Assembly (NCBI GenBank): GCA_004963905.1
Contig: SUGL01000002.1
Location: forward strand, 162,960-226,959
DNA length: 64,000 nt
Direction of reading: 5' to 3'
DNA from: Mesorhizobium sp.
Lineage (GTDB): Bacteria; Pseudomonadota; Alphaproteobacteria; Rhizobiales; Rhizobiaceae
Of this stretch, positions 1-7,804 are shown one piece after another. The position numbers and the translations under genes were made by a program. The notes beneath the pieces were generated by a model, which was not told where the DNA came from, searched no databases, and worked only from the letters and a program-made list of their open reading frames with translations. Numbering within the stretch: position 1 is the first letter of the stretch; each line of letters begins with the position of its first letter.

Positions 1-2
1 CG

Positions 3-455
3 CCCAATTTCATCGATAGCGTCAGCACGGTGCTGCCCTCCCTGATCGTCGTCAATATCTGGCGCGAGTTTCCGTTTGCCATGATCATGATGATGGCCGG
101 CCTGCAGACGGTCCCCGATCAGCTGCTGCGCGCCGCGAAAGTCGACGGGGCCAATGCATGGCAGCGCTTCTGGCACGTGACTTTCCCGCATTTGAGGAAC
201 GTCTCGACGGTGACGATCCTGCTGCTGGCCGTGGCCAACTTCAATTCCTTCATCATCCCGTGGATCATGACCGGCGGTGGGCCGTCGAACGCATCGCATA
301 TCTGGATCACCCACATTTACGAGCTCGCCTTCGGCCGCCAACGCTGGGGAGTGGCATCGGCCTATTCGGTGCTTCTGTTCCTCATCCTGATGACGCTCGG
401 CTACTTCTACGTCCGTGCGCTGAGCGGCAACGAGCGGAAGGATCGCGGCGCATGA
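3..455 (+). CDS. carbohydrate ABC transporter permease, MalF/UgpA type (5' truncated by window)
   Basis: Inner-membrane permease of a CUT1-type sugar importer. The reading frame is open from base 3, so the true start lies upstream of the window. The visible part holds the cytoplasmic EAA loop (QLLRAAKVDGANAWQRFW), which docks onto the ATPase, followed by two hydrophobic segments (ILLLAVANFNSFIIPWIM and SVLLFLILMTLGYFYV). Its TGA overlaps the ATG of the next permease by 4 bases (ATGA), which implies translational coupling. The substrate-binding protein would be expected upstream, outside the window. The family call is firm. The sugar is unknown, but the dehydratase downstream suggests an acid sugar or its precursor. 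Confidence 0.9.
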   Translation, partial: PNFIDSVSTVLPSLIVVNIWREFPFAMIMMMAGLQTVPDQLLRAAKVDGANAWQRFWHVTFPHLRNVSTVTILLLAVANFNSFIIPWIMTGGGPSNASHIWITHIYELAFGRQRWGVASAYSVLLFLILMTLGYFYVRALSGNERKDRGA

Positions 456-1342
456 GCACGATTGCCGAGACAGCTCCTCGAGACCGGACCCGTCGCCGCA
501 TGCGCATCGACGGATGGCGGTGGGGCGGGCGCATCTTCCTGGTGTTCATGCTGCTCTACACTGCGTTGCCGATGATCTGGATGCTGCTCACCTCGATCAA
601 GTCGGGCTTCGCAGCGATGCAATTCCCGCCGCAATGGTGGCCCGACCAGCCGACCCTCGCCAGTTACCAGAAGCTGCTCGATCCGCAGAACAGCGTCGGC
701 CAGGACTTCCTCCGCTTCTTCTGGAACAGCCTTTTCGTCTCGACCGCCACGACGATCCTTTCGGTGATCGTGGCGGTTCCCGCGGCCTACGCGTTCTCAC
801 GCTTCACCTTCCCGGGCCGGAACTTCCTGTTCTTCGCGGTATTGCTGCGCAACATGTTCCCGGCGGTGATCTTTCTCGTGCCGCTCTTCGTCCTGATGCG
901 GGCGATCGGGCTGGTGAACACGCATGGATCGCTCATTCTCACCTACCTCACCTTCGGACTGCCGCTGGCGATCTGGCTGCTCAAGGGCTTCTACGACAAC
1001 ATCCCGGTGCAGCTCGAGCAGGCGGCGCGCATTGACGGAGCGACGCGGTTCCAGGCCTTCCTCCTGATCGTGATGCCGCTCTCGGCGCCGGGTATCATCG
1101 CCACGGCGATCTATTCCTTCATCGGCGCGTGGAACGAATACATCTACGCCTACACCTTCCTCTCCAAGAACGAACAACTGACGCTGCCGGTCGGCATCCA
1201 GCGCTTCTTCTCGGAAAATACGACGGACTTTCCAGGCCTGATGGCGGCCAGCTTCATGATGAGCGTGCCCGTCGTGGTGCTGTTCCTCGTCCTGCAACGA
1301 TACTTCGTACGCGCCCTTACAGAAGGCGCGGTCAAGCACTAG
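452..1342 (+). CDS. carbohydrate ABC transporter permease, MalG/UgpE type
   Basis: Second inner-membrane permease of the importer, 296 aa, with about six membrane segments starting at FLVFMLLYTALPMIWMLL. The EAA loop EQAARIDGATRFQAF followed by LIVMPLSAPGII is typical of MalG. An in-frame ORF begins further upstream, but the ATG at 452 is preferred: it makes a 4-base overlap with the preceding permease and gives the expected cytoplasmic N-terminus rich in Arg. The ATPase gene follows after 12 bases, so all three lie in one operon. Confidence 0.92.
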   Translation: MSTIAETAPRDRTRRRMRIDGWRWGGRIFLVFMLLYTALPMIWMLLTSIKSGFAAMQFPPQWWPDQPTLASYQKLLDPQNSVGQDFLRFFWNSLFVSTATTILSVIVAVPAAYAFSRFTFPGRNFLFFAVLLRNMFPAVIFLVPLFVLMRAIGLVNTHGSLILTYLTFGLPLAIWLLKGFYDNIPVQLEQAARIDGATRFQAFLLIVMPLSAPGIIATAIYSFIGAWNEYIYAYTFLSKNEQLTLPVGIQRFFSENTTDFPGLMAASFMMSVPVVVLFLVLQRYFVRALTEGAVKH

Positions 1343-1354
1343 GGAGCTGCATAT

Positions 1355-2452
1355 ATGGCCCACGTGGTCCTCAAAGATCTCGTCAAGACCTATGGCGGCT
1401 TCAAAGCCGTCAACGAGGTTTCGCTGACGGTCAATGACGGCGAGTTCGTCGCGCTCGTCGGCCCGTCAGGCTGCGGCAAGACGACCACGCTCAATCTCGT
1501 CGCGGGCCTGACCCCGATCACATCGGGCGACATCTTCATCGGCGACCGGGTGGTCAACGACCTCGACCCCAAGGACCGGGACATCGCCATGGTGTTCCAG
1601 AACTATGCGCTCTATCCGCAAAAGTCGGTCTATATGAACCTCGCCTTCCCGCTGCAGATGCGCAAGCTGCCCAAGGACGAGATCGACAAGAAGGTCAGGG
1701 AAGCGGCGCGCGTTCTCGACATGACGCAGCTGCTCGAGCGCAAGCCGCGCGAACTTTCGGGCGGGCAGCAGCAGCGCGTGGCGCTCGGCCGCGCCCTCGT
1801 TCGGGATCCGGCGGTGTTCCTGATGGACGAACCGCTTTCCAATCTCGACGCGAAGCTGCGGGTGCAGATGCGGTCCGAGATCAAACGGTTCCACCAGGAC
1901 CTCAAGGCGACGATCATCTATGTGACGCACGATCAGCTCGAGGCCGTGACCATGGCGGACAGGATGGCCGTGATGAACGGCGGCTACCTGCAGCAATACG
2001 ATTCGCCGGCGCAGGTTTTCGCCCATCCCGTCAACATGTTCGTCGCAAGCTTCGTGGGCAGCCCGGCAATGAGCCTTATTCCGCTGGAGGCATCCACGGC
2101 AAACGGCGATACCGTTCTGACGAGCGCGGAAGGCTGGAGCCTCGCGCTGTCGCAACCCAACGCGCGCAAGGTCCAGGCGGCGACCACCCGGAAGGTCGTG
2201 CTGGGTGCGCGCCATTCGACGATCAAGCTGCACAAGAGCGCGATCCCCGGCGCCATTCCGGCCAAGGCCTATACGGTGGAACCAACCGGAGACCTGACCT
2301 TCGTGCAGGCGTTCCTCTCCGGCGCCATCGTCAATATCAGCGTGTCACCCAACATCGCCGTCACACCCGACGAGCAGATCTGGCTCGAGTTCGACCAGGA
2401 GCGCATGCACCTGTTCGACGGCGAAACTGAAATGGCTCTCAGGGCGAATTGA
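1355..2452 (+). CDS. sugar ABC transporter ATPase, UgpC/MalK type
   Basis: ATPase that energises the two permeases upstream, 365 aa, the usual MalK/UgpC length. Visible in order: Walker A GPSGCGKTT (about residue 37), Q-loop MVFQNYALYP, signature LSGGQQQR, Walker B VFLMDEP, D-loop SNLDAKLR and switch histidine VTHDQ. A C-terminal TOBE/MalK regulatory region follows (from about 240), which in relatives binds regulatory partners. One such ATPase may serve several importers in rhizobia, so its position does not by itself fix the substrate. The next gene starts about 30 bases downstream. Confidence 0.93.
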   Translation: MAHVVLKDLVKTYGGFKAVNEVSLTVNDGEFVALVGPSGCGKTTTLNLVAGLTPITSGDIFIGDRVVNDLDPKDRDIAMVFQNYALYPQKSVYMNLAFPLQMRKLPKDEIDKKVREAARVLDMTQLLERKPRELSGGQQQRVALGRALVRDPAVFLMDEPLSNLDAKLRVQMRSEIKRFHQDLKATIIYVTHDQLEAVTMADRMAVMNGGYLQQYDSPAQVFAHPVNMFVASFVGSPAMSLIPLEASTANGDTVLTSAEGWSLALSQPNARKVQAATTRKVVLGARHSTIKLHKSAIPGAIPAKAYTVEPTGDLTFVQAFLSGAIVNISVSPNIAVTPDEQIWLEFDQERMHLFDGETEMALRAN

Positions 2453-2482
2453 CGCGGCGGACGCGTGTGGAACAAGGCGGGA

Positions 2483-3646
2483 ATGACGACGAAGCTCAAG
2501 ATCACCGCGATCAAGCCTTATCCCGTGTGGGTGGGAACCCGCAACCAGATGCTCGTCAAGGTCGAGACCGACCAGGGCATCTTCGGCTGGGGCGAAAGCG
2601 GCTTGAGCGGCCGCGAGAAGGCTGTGGCCGGCGCGCTCGAGCACTATCGCGAATTTCTCATGGGCCGCGACGCGATGCAGATCGGCCGGATCTGGCAAGA
2701 GCTCTATCGCAGCCAGTATTTCGAAGGCGGGCGGGTCCTGCAGGCGGCGATTTCGGCCATCGACATCGCCCTCCACGACATCAAGGGCAAGGCGCTGGGG
2801 GTGCCGGTCTACGAGCTGCTCGGCGGCAAGCAGCGCGACCGCATCCCGACCTTCGCCTCGACCGGAGACGAGGCCGAGGGCGATGCAGCCATCGAACGGG
2901 CCCGCGAACTGCGCGAACAGGGGTGGCAGGCGATTCGCTTCTTCCCGGTCGGGCAAAGCAGCACGGGCATCTTCGAGCCGCGCGAGTCGATAGGCGCCAC
3001 CGCGGCCATGCTGAACAAGGCGCGCGAAGCGCTTGGCGACGACGCCGTCCTCGGCATCGACTATCATCATCGGCTGTCGGTGGCCGAGGCGGCGAGCTTC
3101 TGCAACAAACTCGGCCGCGGCGTGCTCGATTTCCTCGAGGAGCCGATACGCGACGAGACGCCGGAGGCCTACGAGTCTCTTCGTACGATGACCGACATCC
3201 CCTTTGCCATCGGCGAGGAATTCGCCAGCAAGTGGCAGTTCATGCCCTACATCGAGCGCGGCATCCATCAGTTCAACCGGCTCGATGTCTGCAATGTCGG
3301 CGGACTTACGGAGGCGATGAAGGTCGCGGGCTGGAGCGAGGCGCATTATGTGGACCTGATGCCGCACAATCCCCTTGGCCCGGTGTGCACGGCCGCGACG
3401 ATGCATCTCGGCGCGGCGGTGTCCAACTTCGCCTGGCTGGAGACCAGGGCGCCGGAAAGAGAGCTGGGCTTCGACAATTCCGAGTTCTTCCCCGTGCAAC
3501 CACGGCTCGACGGCACAGACTATCCGGTCAGCGATCTGCCGGGGCTGGGTGTCGAGATCAACGAAGCAGCAATCCAGGCGCAGAGTTTCCGCTTCTGGGA
3601 GGCGCCTCACCTCAAGCGCCGCGACGGTTCCGTCACGAACTGGTAG
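2483..3646 (+). CDS. enolase-superfamily acid-sugar dehydratase (galactonate dehydratase-like)
   Basis: Probable dehydratase of a sugar acid, giving a 2-keto-3-deoxy acid. About 387 aa from the ATG at 2483, chosen over the GTG at 2465 because AAGGCGGG precedes it. The capping domain is N-terminal; the barrel carries ligand motifs GIDYHHR (Asp, with His two residues on), FLEEP and IGEEFA, then LMPHNPLGP. The Asp-x-His ligand pair and the HNPLGP motif are those of the D-galactonate dehydratase subgroup. Substrate specificity in this superfamily cannot be read safely from motifs. It lies between the importer and an RraA-type aldolase, which suggests a single uptake, dehydration and cleavage route. 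Confidence 0.8.
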   Translation: MTTKLKITAIKPYPVWVGTRNQMLVKVETDQGIFGWGESGLSGREKAVAGALEHYREFLMGRDAMQIGRIWQELYRSQYFEGGRVLQAAISAIDIALHDIKGKALGVPVYELLGGKQRDRIPTFASTGDEAEGDAAIERARELREQGWQAIRFFPVGQSSTGIFEPRESIGATAAMLNKAREALGDDAVLGIDYHHRLSVAEAASFCNKLGRGVLDFLEEPIRDETPEAYESLRTMTDIPFAIGEEFASKWQFMPYIERGIHQFNRLDVCNVGGLTEAMKVAGWSEAHYVDLMPHNPLGPVCTAATMHLGAAVSNFAWLETRAPERELGFDNSEFFPVQPRLDGTDYPVSDLPGLGVEINEAAIQAQSFRFWEAPHLKRRDGSVTNW

Positions 3647-3670
3647 TTCCATCTCATCCGGAGTCCGACA

Positions 3671-4420
3671 ATGACGCATACCCCCGACATCACCCGGCCG
3701 CCCAAGGACCTGATCGAGGCGCTGAAGGAGATCGGCGCCGCGACGGTTGCCGGCACGCTCGGCCATATGGGCTTTCGCAATCCGCACATGGTCGGTCCGG
3801 TGGCGCAGAACCACGGCAAGTCGATCGTGGGGCCGGCACTGACGCTGCAGTTCATGCCGCAGCGGCCGGATCTCTTCACCGAGGGAGAATATGCCGACCC
3901 AGAGACGCAACTGCACCGGCATGTGCTCTATCACGCGCAGGAGGGCGACGTGGTCGTGGTCGACGCGCGCGGCGACATGAGCTCCGGCGTCTTCGGCGAT
4001 ATGATGTCGACCTATTTCAAGGGCAGAGGCGGCGCGGGCATCGTCATCGACGGATGCATGCGCGACCGGCCCAATGTCGAGAAGCTCGATCTGCCCCTCT
4101 GGTTGCGCGGCTGGACGCCGAACTACCATGTGCAAACCAGCATCTATCCGAACGCCGTCAACGTTCCGATTGCCTGCGGCGGCGTCACGGTGATCCCCGG
4201 CGACATCATCGTCGCCGACGATGACGGGGTGGTGGTGGTTCCAGTCTCGATGGCCCCGCAGGTGATCGAAGACGCGCAGAAGCATCATGACTGGGAAGAG
4301 TTCTCGCGGGAGAAGCTGATGCAGGGCGCGCCGTTGCAACGCTATTATCCGCTGCATGACGATGCCCGCGGGGAGTACGAGGCGTGGCGCAAGACAAACC
4401 ACTTGGAGAAGCCAAGGTAG
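3671..4420 (+). CDS. RraA/HMG aldolase family protein
   Basis: 249 aa protein of the RraA / 4-hydroxy-4-methyl-2-oxoglutarate aldolase family (often mislabelled dimethylmenaquinone methyltransferase). The family's active-site segment is visible as IVIDGCMRDRPNVEKL (about residues 125-140), including the Arg-Asp pair that binds 2-oxo acid and metal in the aldolases, and GDIIVADDDGVVVVP near residue 180. Genuine RNase E inhibitors are shorter, so a metal-dependent class II aldolase or decarboxylase is more likely. Being 24 bases after the dehydratase, it is a natural candidate for cleaving its keto-deoxy product. That role is inference. Confidence 0.8.
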   Translation: MTHTPDITRPPKDLIEALKEIGAATVAGTLGHMGFRNPHMVGPVAQNHGKSIVGPALTLQFMPQRPDLFTEGEYADPETQLHRHVLYHAQEGDVVVVDARGDMSSGVFGDMMSTYFKGRGGAGIVIDGCMRDRPNVEKLDLPLWLRGWTPNYHVQTSIYPNAVNVPIACGGVTVIPGDIIVADDDGVVVVPVSMAPQVIEDAQKHHDWEEFSREKLMQGAPLQRYYPLHDDARGEYEAWRKTNHLEKPR

Positions 4421-4426
4421 CGCATG

Positions 4427-4606
4427 GAGAAGCGACTTCGCATAATGCACTCGCAGCGCCAGACAGGCCGCCATCGGGCTGATGCGGAGTTCCACCCCGA
4501 AACGACGCTCGAGCTGGCGCCGCGAGCAATTCAGGCGGCTTGCGATCTCGGTGATCGACACCTTCTCCTGGAGGTTGCTTTCCATCAAGAGCAAGGCCCG
4601 CTCTTA
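4427..4606 (-). pseudogene. C-terminal fragment of an AraC/GlxA-type regulator
   Basis: The minus-strand frame reads ERALLLMESNLQEKVSI, then TEIASRLNCSRRQLERRF and ISPMAACLALRVHYAKSLL. This is the first helix-turn-helix of an AraC-family DNA-binding domain in the style of GlxA-type regulators (compare SAVQLAKSAGLSVRQVERLF in the gene at 39438-40436). A TAA stop lies just upstream of ERALLL. The similarity stops after AKSLL, so the second helix-turn-helix and the whole sensor domain are missing. It is a relic. It may once have controlled the sugar operon, which ends just beside it. Confidence 0.65.
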
Positions 4607-4709
4607 TAGGCGTCACCGAGACTCACTCGGAAGCTGGTTTGCCAGCGTCTTTTTGCGCCTTGAGCCTTCCGACGTACATCGAATAGGCGATGCAGCCATC
4701 ACCCGCCCC

Positions 4710-5159
4710 TTAGCCCTTCAGCCACTTTATGCCGTACTTGCGCGACATTGCCGCATAGATCTCGGGCATCGATGCACCGCTTGCCTCAGCCTGCGAAAGG
4801 TCCCGAAAGAAACGCTCAAACCCCGCCGGCGACGTTATCGTCAGGAAACGACCGGTGCGCGGCACGATACGCCGATGGGCATGCGGAACGCCCCGCGGCG
4901 CGAACACTGTTCCACCCGGCCCCACCTGAAAATCCCGGTCACCGCAACGGAAGACATGCTCGCCCTGAATCACGTAAAAAAGCTCGTCCTCATTCGCATG
5001 GCAATGAAGGGGCGTATCCAGGGGATCGATCTCCTCCACAATCGAAAAGGCGCCGCCGGTGGTATCGGCGGATGCCTTGATGAGGAAATCAGCGCCGCTG
5101 AAATGCAGCCGCTCGCCCTCACCGGCTTTTAGACCATACGCGGCAACTGTCGTCTTCAT
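4710..5159 (-). CDS. cupin-domain protein
   Basis: 149 aa single-domain cupin, cytoplasmic. The two cupin motifs are visible: PLHCHANEDELFYVIQGEHVF (metal-binding His-His-Glu) and VFAPRGVPHAHRR with the later His. Relatives include quercetinase-like dioxygenases, isomerases and sensor domains, so the chemistry is open. The ATG is preceded by GCGGAGACATGCC, a fair ribosome-binding site. It is on the strand opposite to the sugar operon, and the small ORF and the large regulator lie upstream on the same strand; the gaps are too wide to assume an operon. Confidence 0.8.
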   Translation of the reverse strand: MKTTVAAYGLKAGEGERLHFSGADFLIKASADTTGGAFSIVEEIDPLDTPLHCHANEDELFYVIQGEHVFRCGDRDFQVGPGGTVFAPRGVPHAHRRIVPRTGRFLTITSPAGFERFFRDLSQAEASGASMPEIYAAMSRKYGIKWLKG

Positions 5160-5305
5160 GGCATGTCTCCGCTCTCCACGCGGCGGGTAGATACTGCAAA
5201 GCTCTCCAGAGAATGGCTGCTCGCGCCCGCCATCGCCGCGGATGGGCTTTCGGCAGTTTTCATGCCAGCGCCCGCCCGCCGGCCAAGGCTCTGGGTAGCC
5301 CGCCC

Positions 5306-5488
5306 CTAATCCTCAGGGGACGCGGGATGCCAGGTCGGAAGATCAGCCCATTCGACTATGGTCATTGTCGAAGGGAGCTCGGTTTGCACTGGAGGCCGCC
5401 ACTTGGGCATTAAGTGCCTAACTGCACCGAGAAACCGAGATACGGCGCGCAAGAGCGAACTACTAGATATTCCAATGGCTTGAGACAT
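5306..5488 (-). CDS. small hypothetical protein (60 aa)
   Basis: No recognised family. A 60-codon minus-strand ORF starts MSQAIGISSSSLLRAVSRF and ends HPASPED, with a Trp-containing acidic tail. Support comes from its translation start: AGGAGG lies five bases before the ATG, the strongest ribosome-binding site in this stretch. An in-frame GTG two codons earlier is less well placed. The basic, amphipathic N-terminal half followed by an acidic tail recalls small DUF1127-like rhizobial proteins, but the diagnostic motif of that family is absent. It is flanked by cupin and regulator genes on the same strand. Confidence 0.45.
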   Translation of the reverse strand: MSQAIGISSSSLLRAVSRFLGAVRHLMPKWRPPVQTELPSTMTIVEWADLPTWHPASPED

Positions 5489-5585
5489 AACCACCTCCTG
5501 GCGATCAGCGACAGCGGCAGTCTCGACTCATGCGGCGGTTTGTGTCCCAAAAGACCGCCAAAATCTCTCGAAAATCCACGAGCGC

Positions 5586-7115
5586 TCAGTCCGGCAGGCC
5601 TGCCCTGCGAAGCCCGTCGGCAAGAATGCGATAGCGCTCGTGATTGGGGCGCCGATCTAGCCTTTCGAAATGCGACATGCGCAGATAGGGAGCGAGGGCC
5701 AAAACTCTTTCGACTGCTTGTTTGGCTTTCTCAACTTGGCCAAGGTGCCCGTAAGCAGCCGCCAAAGTGTACCAGGACGCCAGCCACTCCCCATTGGCGG
5801 CGATGCTCCTAAGCGCCCATTCGACACCGGCCTCAAACTCCTTGCTGAAAATATGGGAGCAGCTGATACCTAGGAGGATTTCGTAGTTTACCAGGGCCGC
5901 AGGAGAAATCTCATACGCCTTCAAGAACGTTTGCCTTCCCAGTTCCAGGTCACCTACCAGCACATTACAGAAGGCGAAGAGCGATAGCACGGTTGGGTTA
6001 TTCGGGTTGGCGAGGCGAGCCTCCGCAAGCATTGCAAGGCCGCGCTCACGCTGACCGCCGATGATAATGAGGATCAAAGCCGAAATGGCGACGACTTGCG
6101 GATCATCATGTCCCAATTCGGCGGCACGTTCGGCAAGTTCGAGCGAACGTCTTCGTTCAGTGTCGCTCATGCCTCTTCCAAATGTGTCTTGTCGCTCATA
6201 AGCCCATGCCGCTTGCGCCAGGCCGGCAGCAAAATCTGGATCGAGCCTCACACATTGTTCAAGCAAGCGAATTGCCTCGGCGCGTGCCGAGGGCTCAACG
6301 GTTCGAAAGAGTGGAAGTGCTCGCAGGTATAGGTCATAGGCATCCAGACTCTCTGGTCGCTTTCGCCGAGCGCGCTCGATTTCCGCCCGACTGATGGCGG
6401 GCTCGACGAGGCCTACGATCGCCTCGGTGACCCGATCCTCCAGGTCGAAGAGGTCGGCAACGACCCCCTCGAAGCGCTCAGCCCAGAGCTGAGTGGCATT
6501 GGGCGCATCGAGCAAGTGTGCACTGACACGAACCCGTTCGCCCGAACGAAGCACGGAGCCTTGGAGGAGGTACCGGACTCCGAGTGTCGCTGCGATGTCC
6601 CCCGTCGAGGAGTTGCGCGCCAAAGCTGCAGCGGATGTGAGTGAGGATGTGACGGAGAACCCTCGGAAGCGGGACAAGGCGGCGACAATTCCCTCGACGA
6701 CTCCCTCCGCGAAATAAGCTGAATCGCCGGCTCCAGATGGGTCTCTAAAAGGAAGCACTGCAATGACAGGGCGTTTCGGCTCCGAAAGATAGTCGTCACC
6801 GCGCGCGAGCGTTCGCAGGAAGCGGTACCCGAACCGAGGAACCGTCGCGATCCATTCCGCCCCGTTCTCCGTGCGGCCCAGAACCTTGCGAAGCGCTGCA
6901 ATCTGGACTGAAAGGTTGGCTTCTTCGACCGTCAGGCCCGGCCATCCGCGCTCAAATAGTGTATCCTTGGAGACCGGCTCGCCGCGAGCCTCGATTAGAG
7001 CAGTAAGCAGCGCCGCGCCGCGTTGCCCTATGGACAGGGGCTCGCCATCCCGCTTCAGGATGCCAGTCAGCGGGTCAAGAACGAACGAACCGAAGGAGTA
7101 TTTGGCGTCCACCAT
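5586..7115 (-). CDS. winged-helix regulator with TolB-like and TPR domains
   Basis: 509 aa. N-terminal OmpR/CadC-type winged helix (residues about 5-100: FGSFVLDPLTGILKRDG, then VSKDTLFERGWPGLTVEEANL and WIATVPRFGYRFL). Next a TolB/FlgO-like domain (RPVIAVLPFRDPSG, then GVRYLLQGSVLRSGERVRV), and from about residue 270 a run of TPR-like helices (YLRALPLFRTVEPSARAEAI, AYEISPAALVNYEILLG). This is the layout of many rhizobial proteins annotated as adenylate cyclase-like regulators although they lack any cyclase domain. It is probably cytoplasmic, with no membrane helix, so unlike CadC it would not sense across the membrane. Ligand and targets are unknown. The base composition looks lower in GC than neighbouring core genes, in keeping with an acquired region. 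Confidence 0.82.
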   Translation of the reverse strand: MVDAKYSFGSFVLDPLTGILKRDGEPLSIGQRGAALLTALIEARGEPVSKDTLFERGWPGLTVEEANLSVQIAALRKVLGRTENGAEWIATVPRFGYRFLRTLARGDDYLSEPKRPVIAVLPFRDPSGAGDSAYFAEGVVEGIVAALSRFRGFSVTSSLTSAAALARNSSTGDIAATLGVRYLLQGSVLRSGERVRVSAHLLDAPNATQLWAERFEGVVADLFDLEDRVTEAIVGLVEPAISRAEIERARRKRPESLDAYDLYLRALPLFRTVEPSARAEAIRLLEQCVRLDPDFAAGLAQAAWAYERQDTFGRGMSDTERRRSLELAERAAELGHDDPQVVAISALILIIIGGQRERGLAMLAEARLANPNNPTVLSLFAFCNVLVGDLELGRQTFLKAYEISPAALVNYEILLGISCSHIFSKEFEAGVEWALRSIAANGEWLASWYTLAAAYGHLGQVEKAKQAVERVLALAPYLRMSHFERLDRRPNHERYRILADGLRRAGLPD

Positions 7116-7170
7116 GAGCTCAGTTCTAGCCCACTGGCTGCGTAGGTGGAACCGCGTCTGCCCTCGTCGC

Positions 7171-7464
7171 TTAGACGAACCCGAGCGATTCTGCTCGCTT
7201 CACAGCGAGCTTGTATCGGGCCTGGGCGGCCTGGGGATTTTCTCCCAGCCGCAACGCCGCCCCGAGCCCGTTATCCGCTGCCTCGTGGAGGTCGCGCGCG
7301 GTTCTAGCTTTTGATCTGTCCATCGTGTCGAGCGATCGACGAACGAATTGACCGCGATCATCAAGGCCCCCTGACCTCGGTGGGACTCGACGTCGGTAAT
7401 GGAAATGATTGCCCCTCAGGTGGAGGTAGCGGTCAGGATCTTCCTCTTCACCCCTTTGTCCCAT
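7171..7464 (-). pseudogene. N-terminal remnant of a tyrosine-recombinase integrase
   Basis: The minus-strand frame contains DRYLHLRGNHFHYRRRVP, then GQFVRRSLDTMDRSKARTAR and AAQARYKLAVKRAESLGFV. This resembles the N-terminal arm-binding part of phage-type integrases (a basic YRRRVP followed by a LGT-like strand and KAR helix). A stop follows directly after GFV, and no catalytic domain with R-H-R-Y is found downstream. Its 5' end lies about 115 bases from the tRNA-His 3' end and it points away from the tRNA, the usual arrangement of an integrated element. Family assignment is by eye only. Confidence 0.55.
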
Positions 7465-7580
7465 GGCTCGTAGCTGCCATTTGTATCACAATTGGTGACA
7501 CAAAATCGCACAAGAGCAAGGAATGAAGTCCAATTTTAGATTTTTACCAAGTAAAATCAGCCGCTTGCGCGAGAAGGCGA

Positions 7581-7657
7581 TGGTACCGTTGGCTGGGCTC
7601 GAACCAGCGACCCCCAGATCCACAATCTGGTGCTCTAACCAACTGAGCTACAACGGC
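7581..7657 (-). tRNA. tRNA-His (GTG)
   Basis: Full cloverleaf on the minus strand: acceptor GCCGTTG/CAACGGT, D stem GCTC/GAGC, anticodon arm CCAGA-TTGTGGA-TCTGG with anticodon GTG, five-base variable loop, T arm GCTGG-TTCGAGC-CCAGC, and an encoded ACCA end. The discriminator base is A73 and the base before position 1 is T, so the G-1:C73 pair normal for tRNA-His is absent. That is the known exceptional form of alphaproteobacteria, whose histidyl-tRNA synthetase does not need G-1. The gene is a plausible attachment site for the element whose integrase remnant lies next to its 3' end. Confidence 0.97.
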
Positions 7658-7804
7658 ACGTCCGCTTGAGCGCAATCGCGAAGAAATCATTCTCCGCGTC
7701 CGCTCTGTCGTCGGCGATGCGTCCCTTACGGGCTAACGGAGTCTAATTCAAGGCCTTTGATAAGGCAAAGATCGGTTCGGCGAACCGGCACCCGTCTAGC
7801 CGGG

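Noticed and set aside
2345-4594. 749-codon open frame on the minus strand
   Set aside because: It lies antisense to the dehydratase and RraA genes and is Arg/His-rich as expected of a high-GC shadow. Only its first 60 codons carry the AraC relic, which is listed separately.
5586-7115. Adenylate cyclase function for the winged-helix/TPR protein
   Set aside because: Such proteins are often labelled cyclase, but no class III cyclase domain or metal-binding Asp pair is present.
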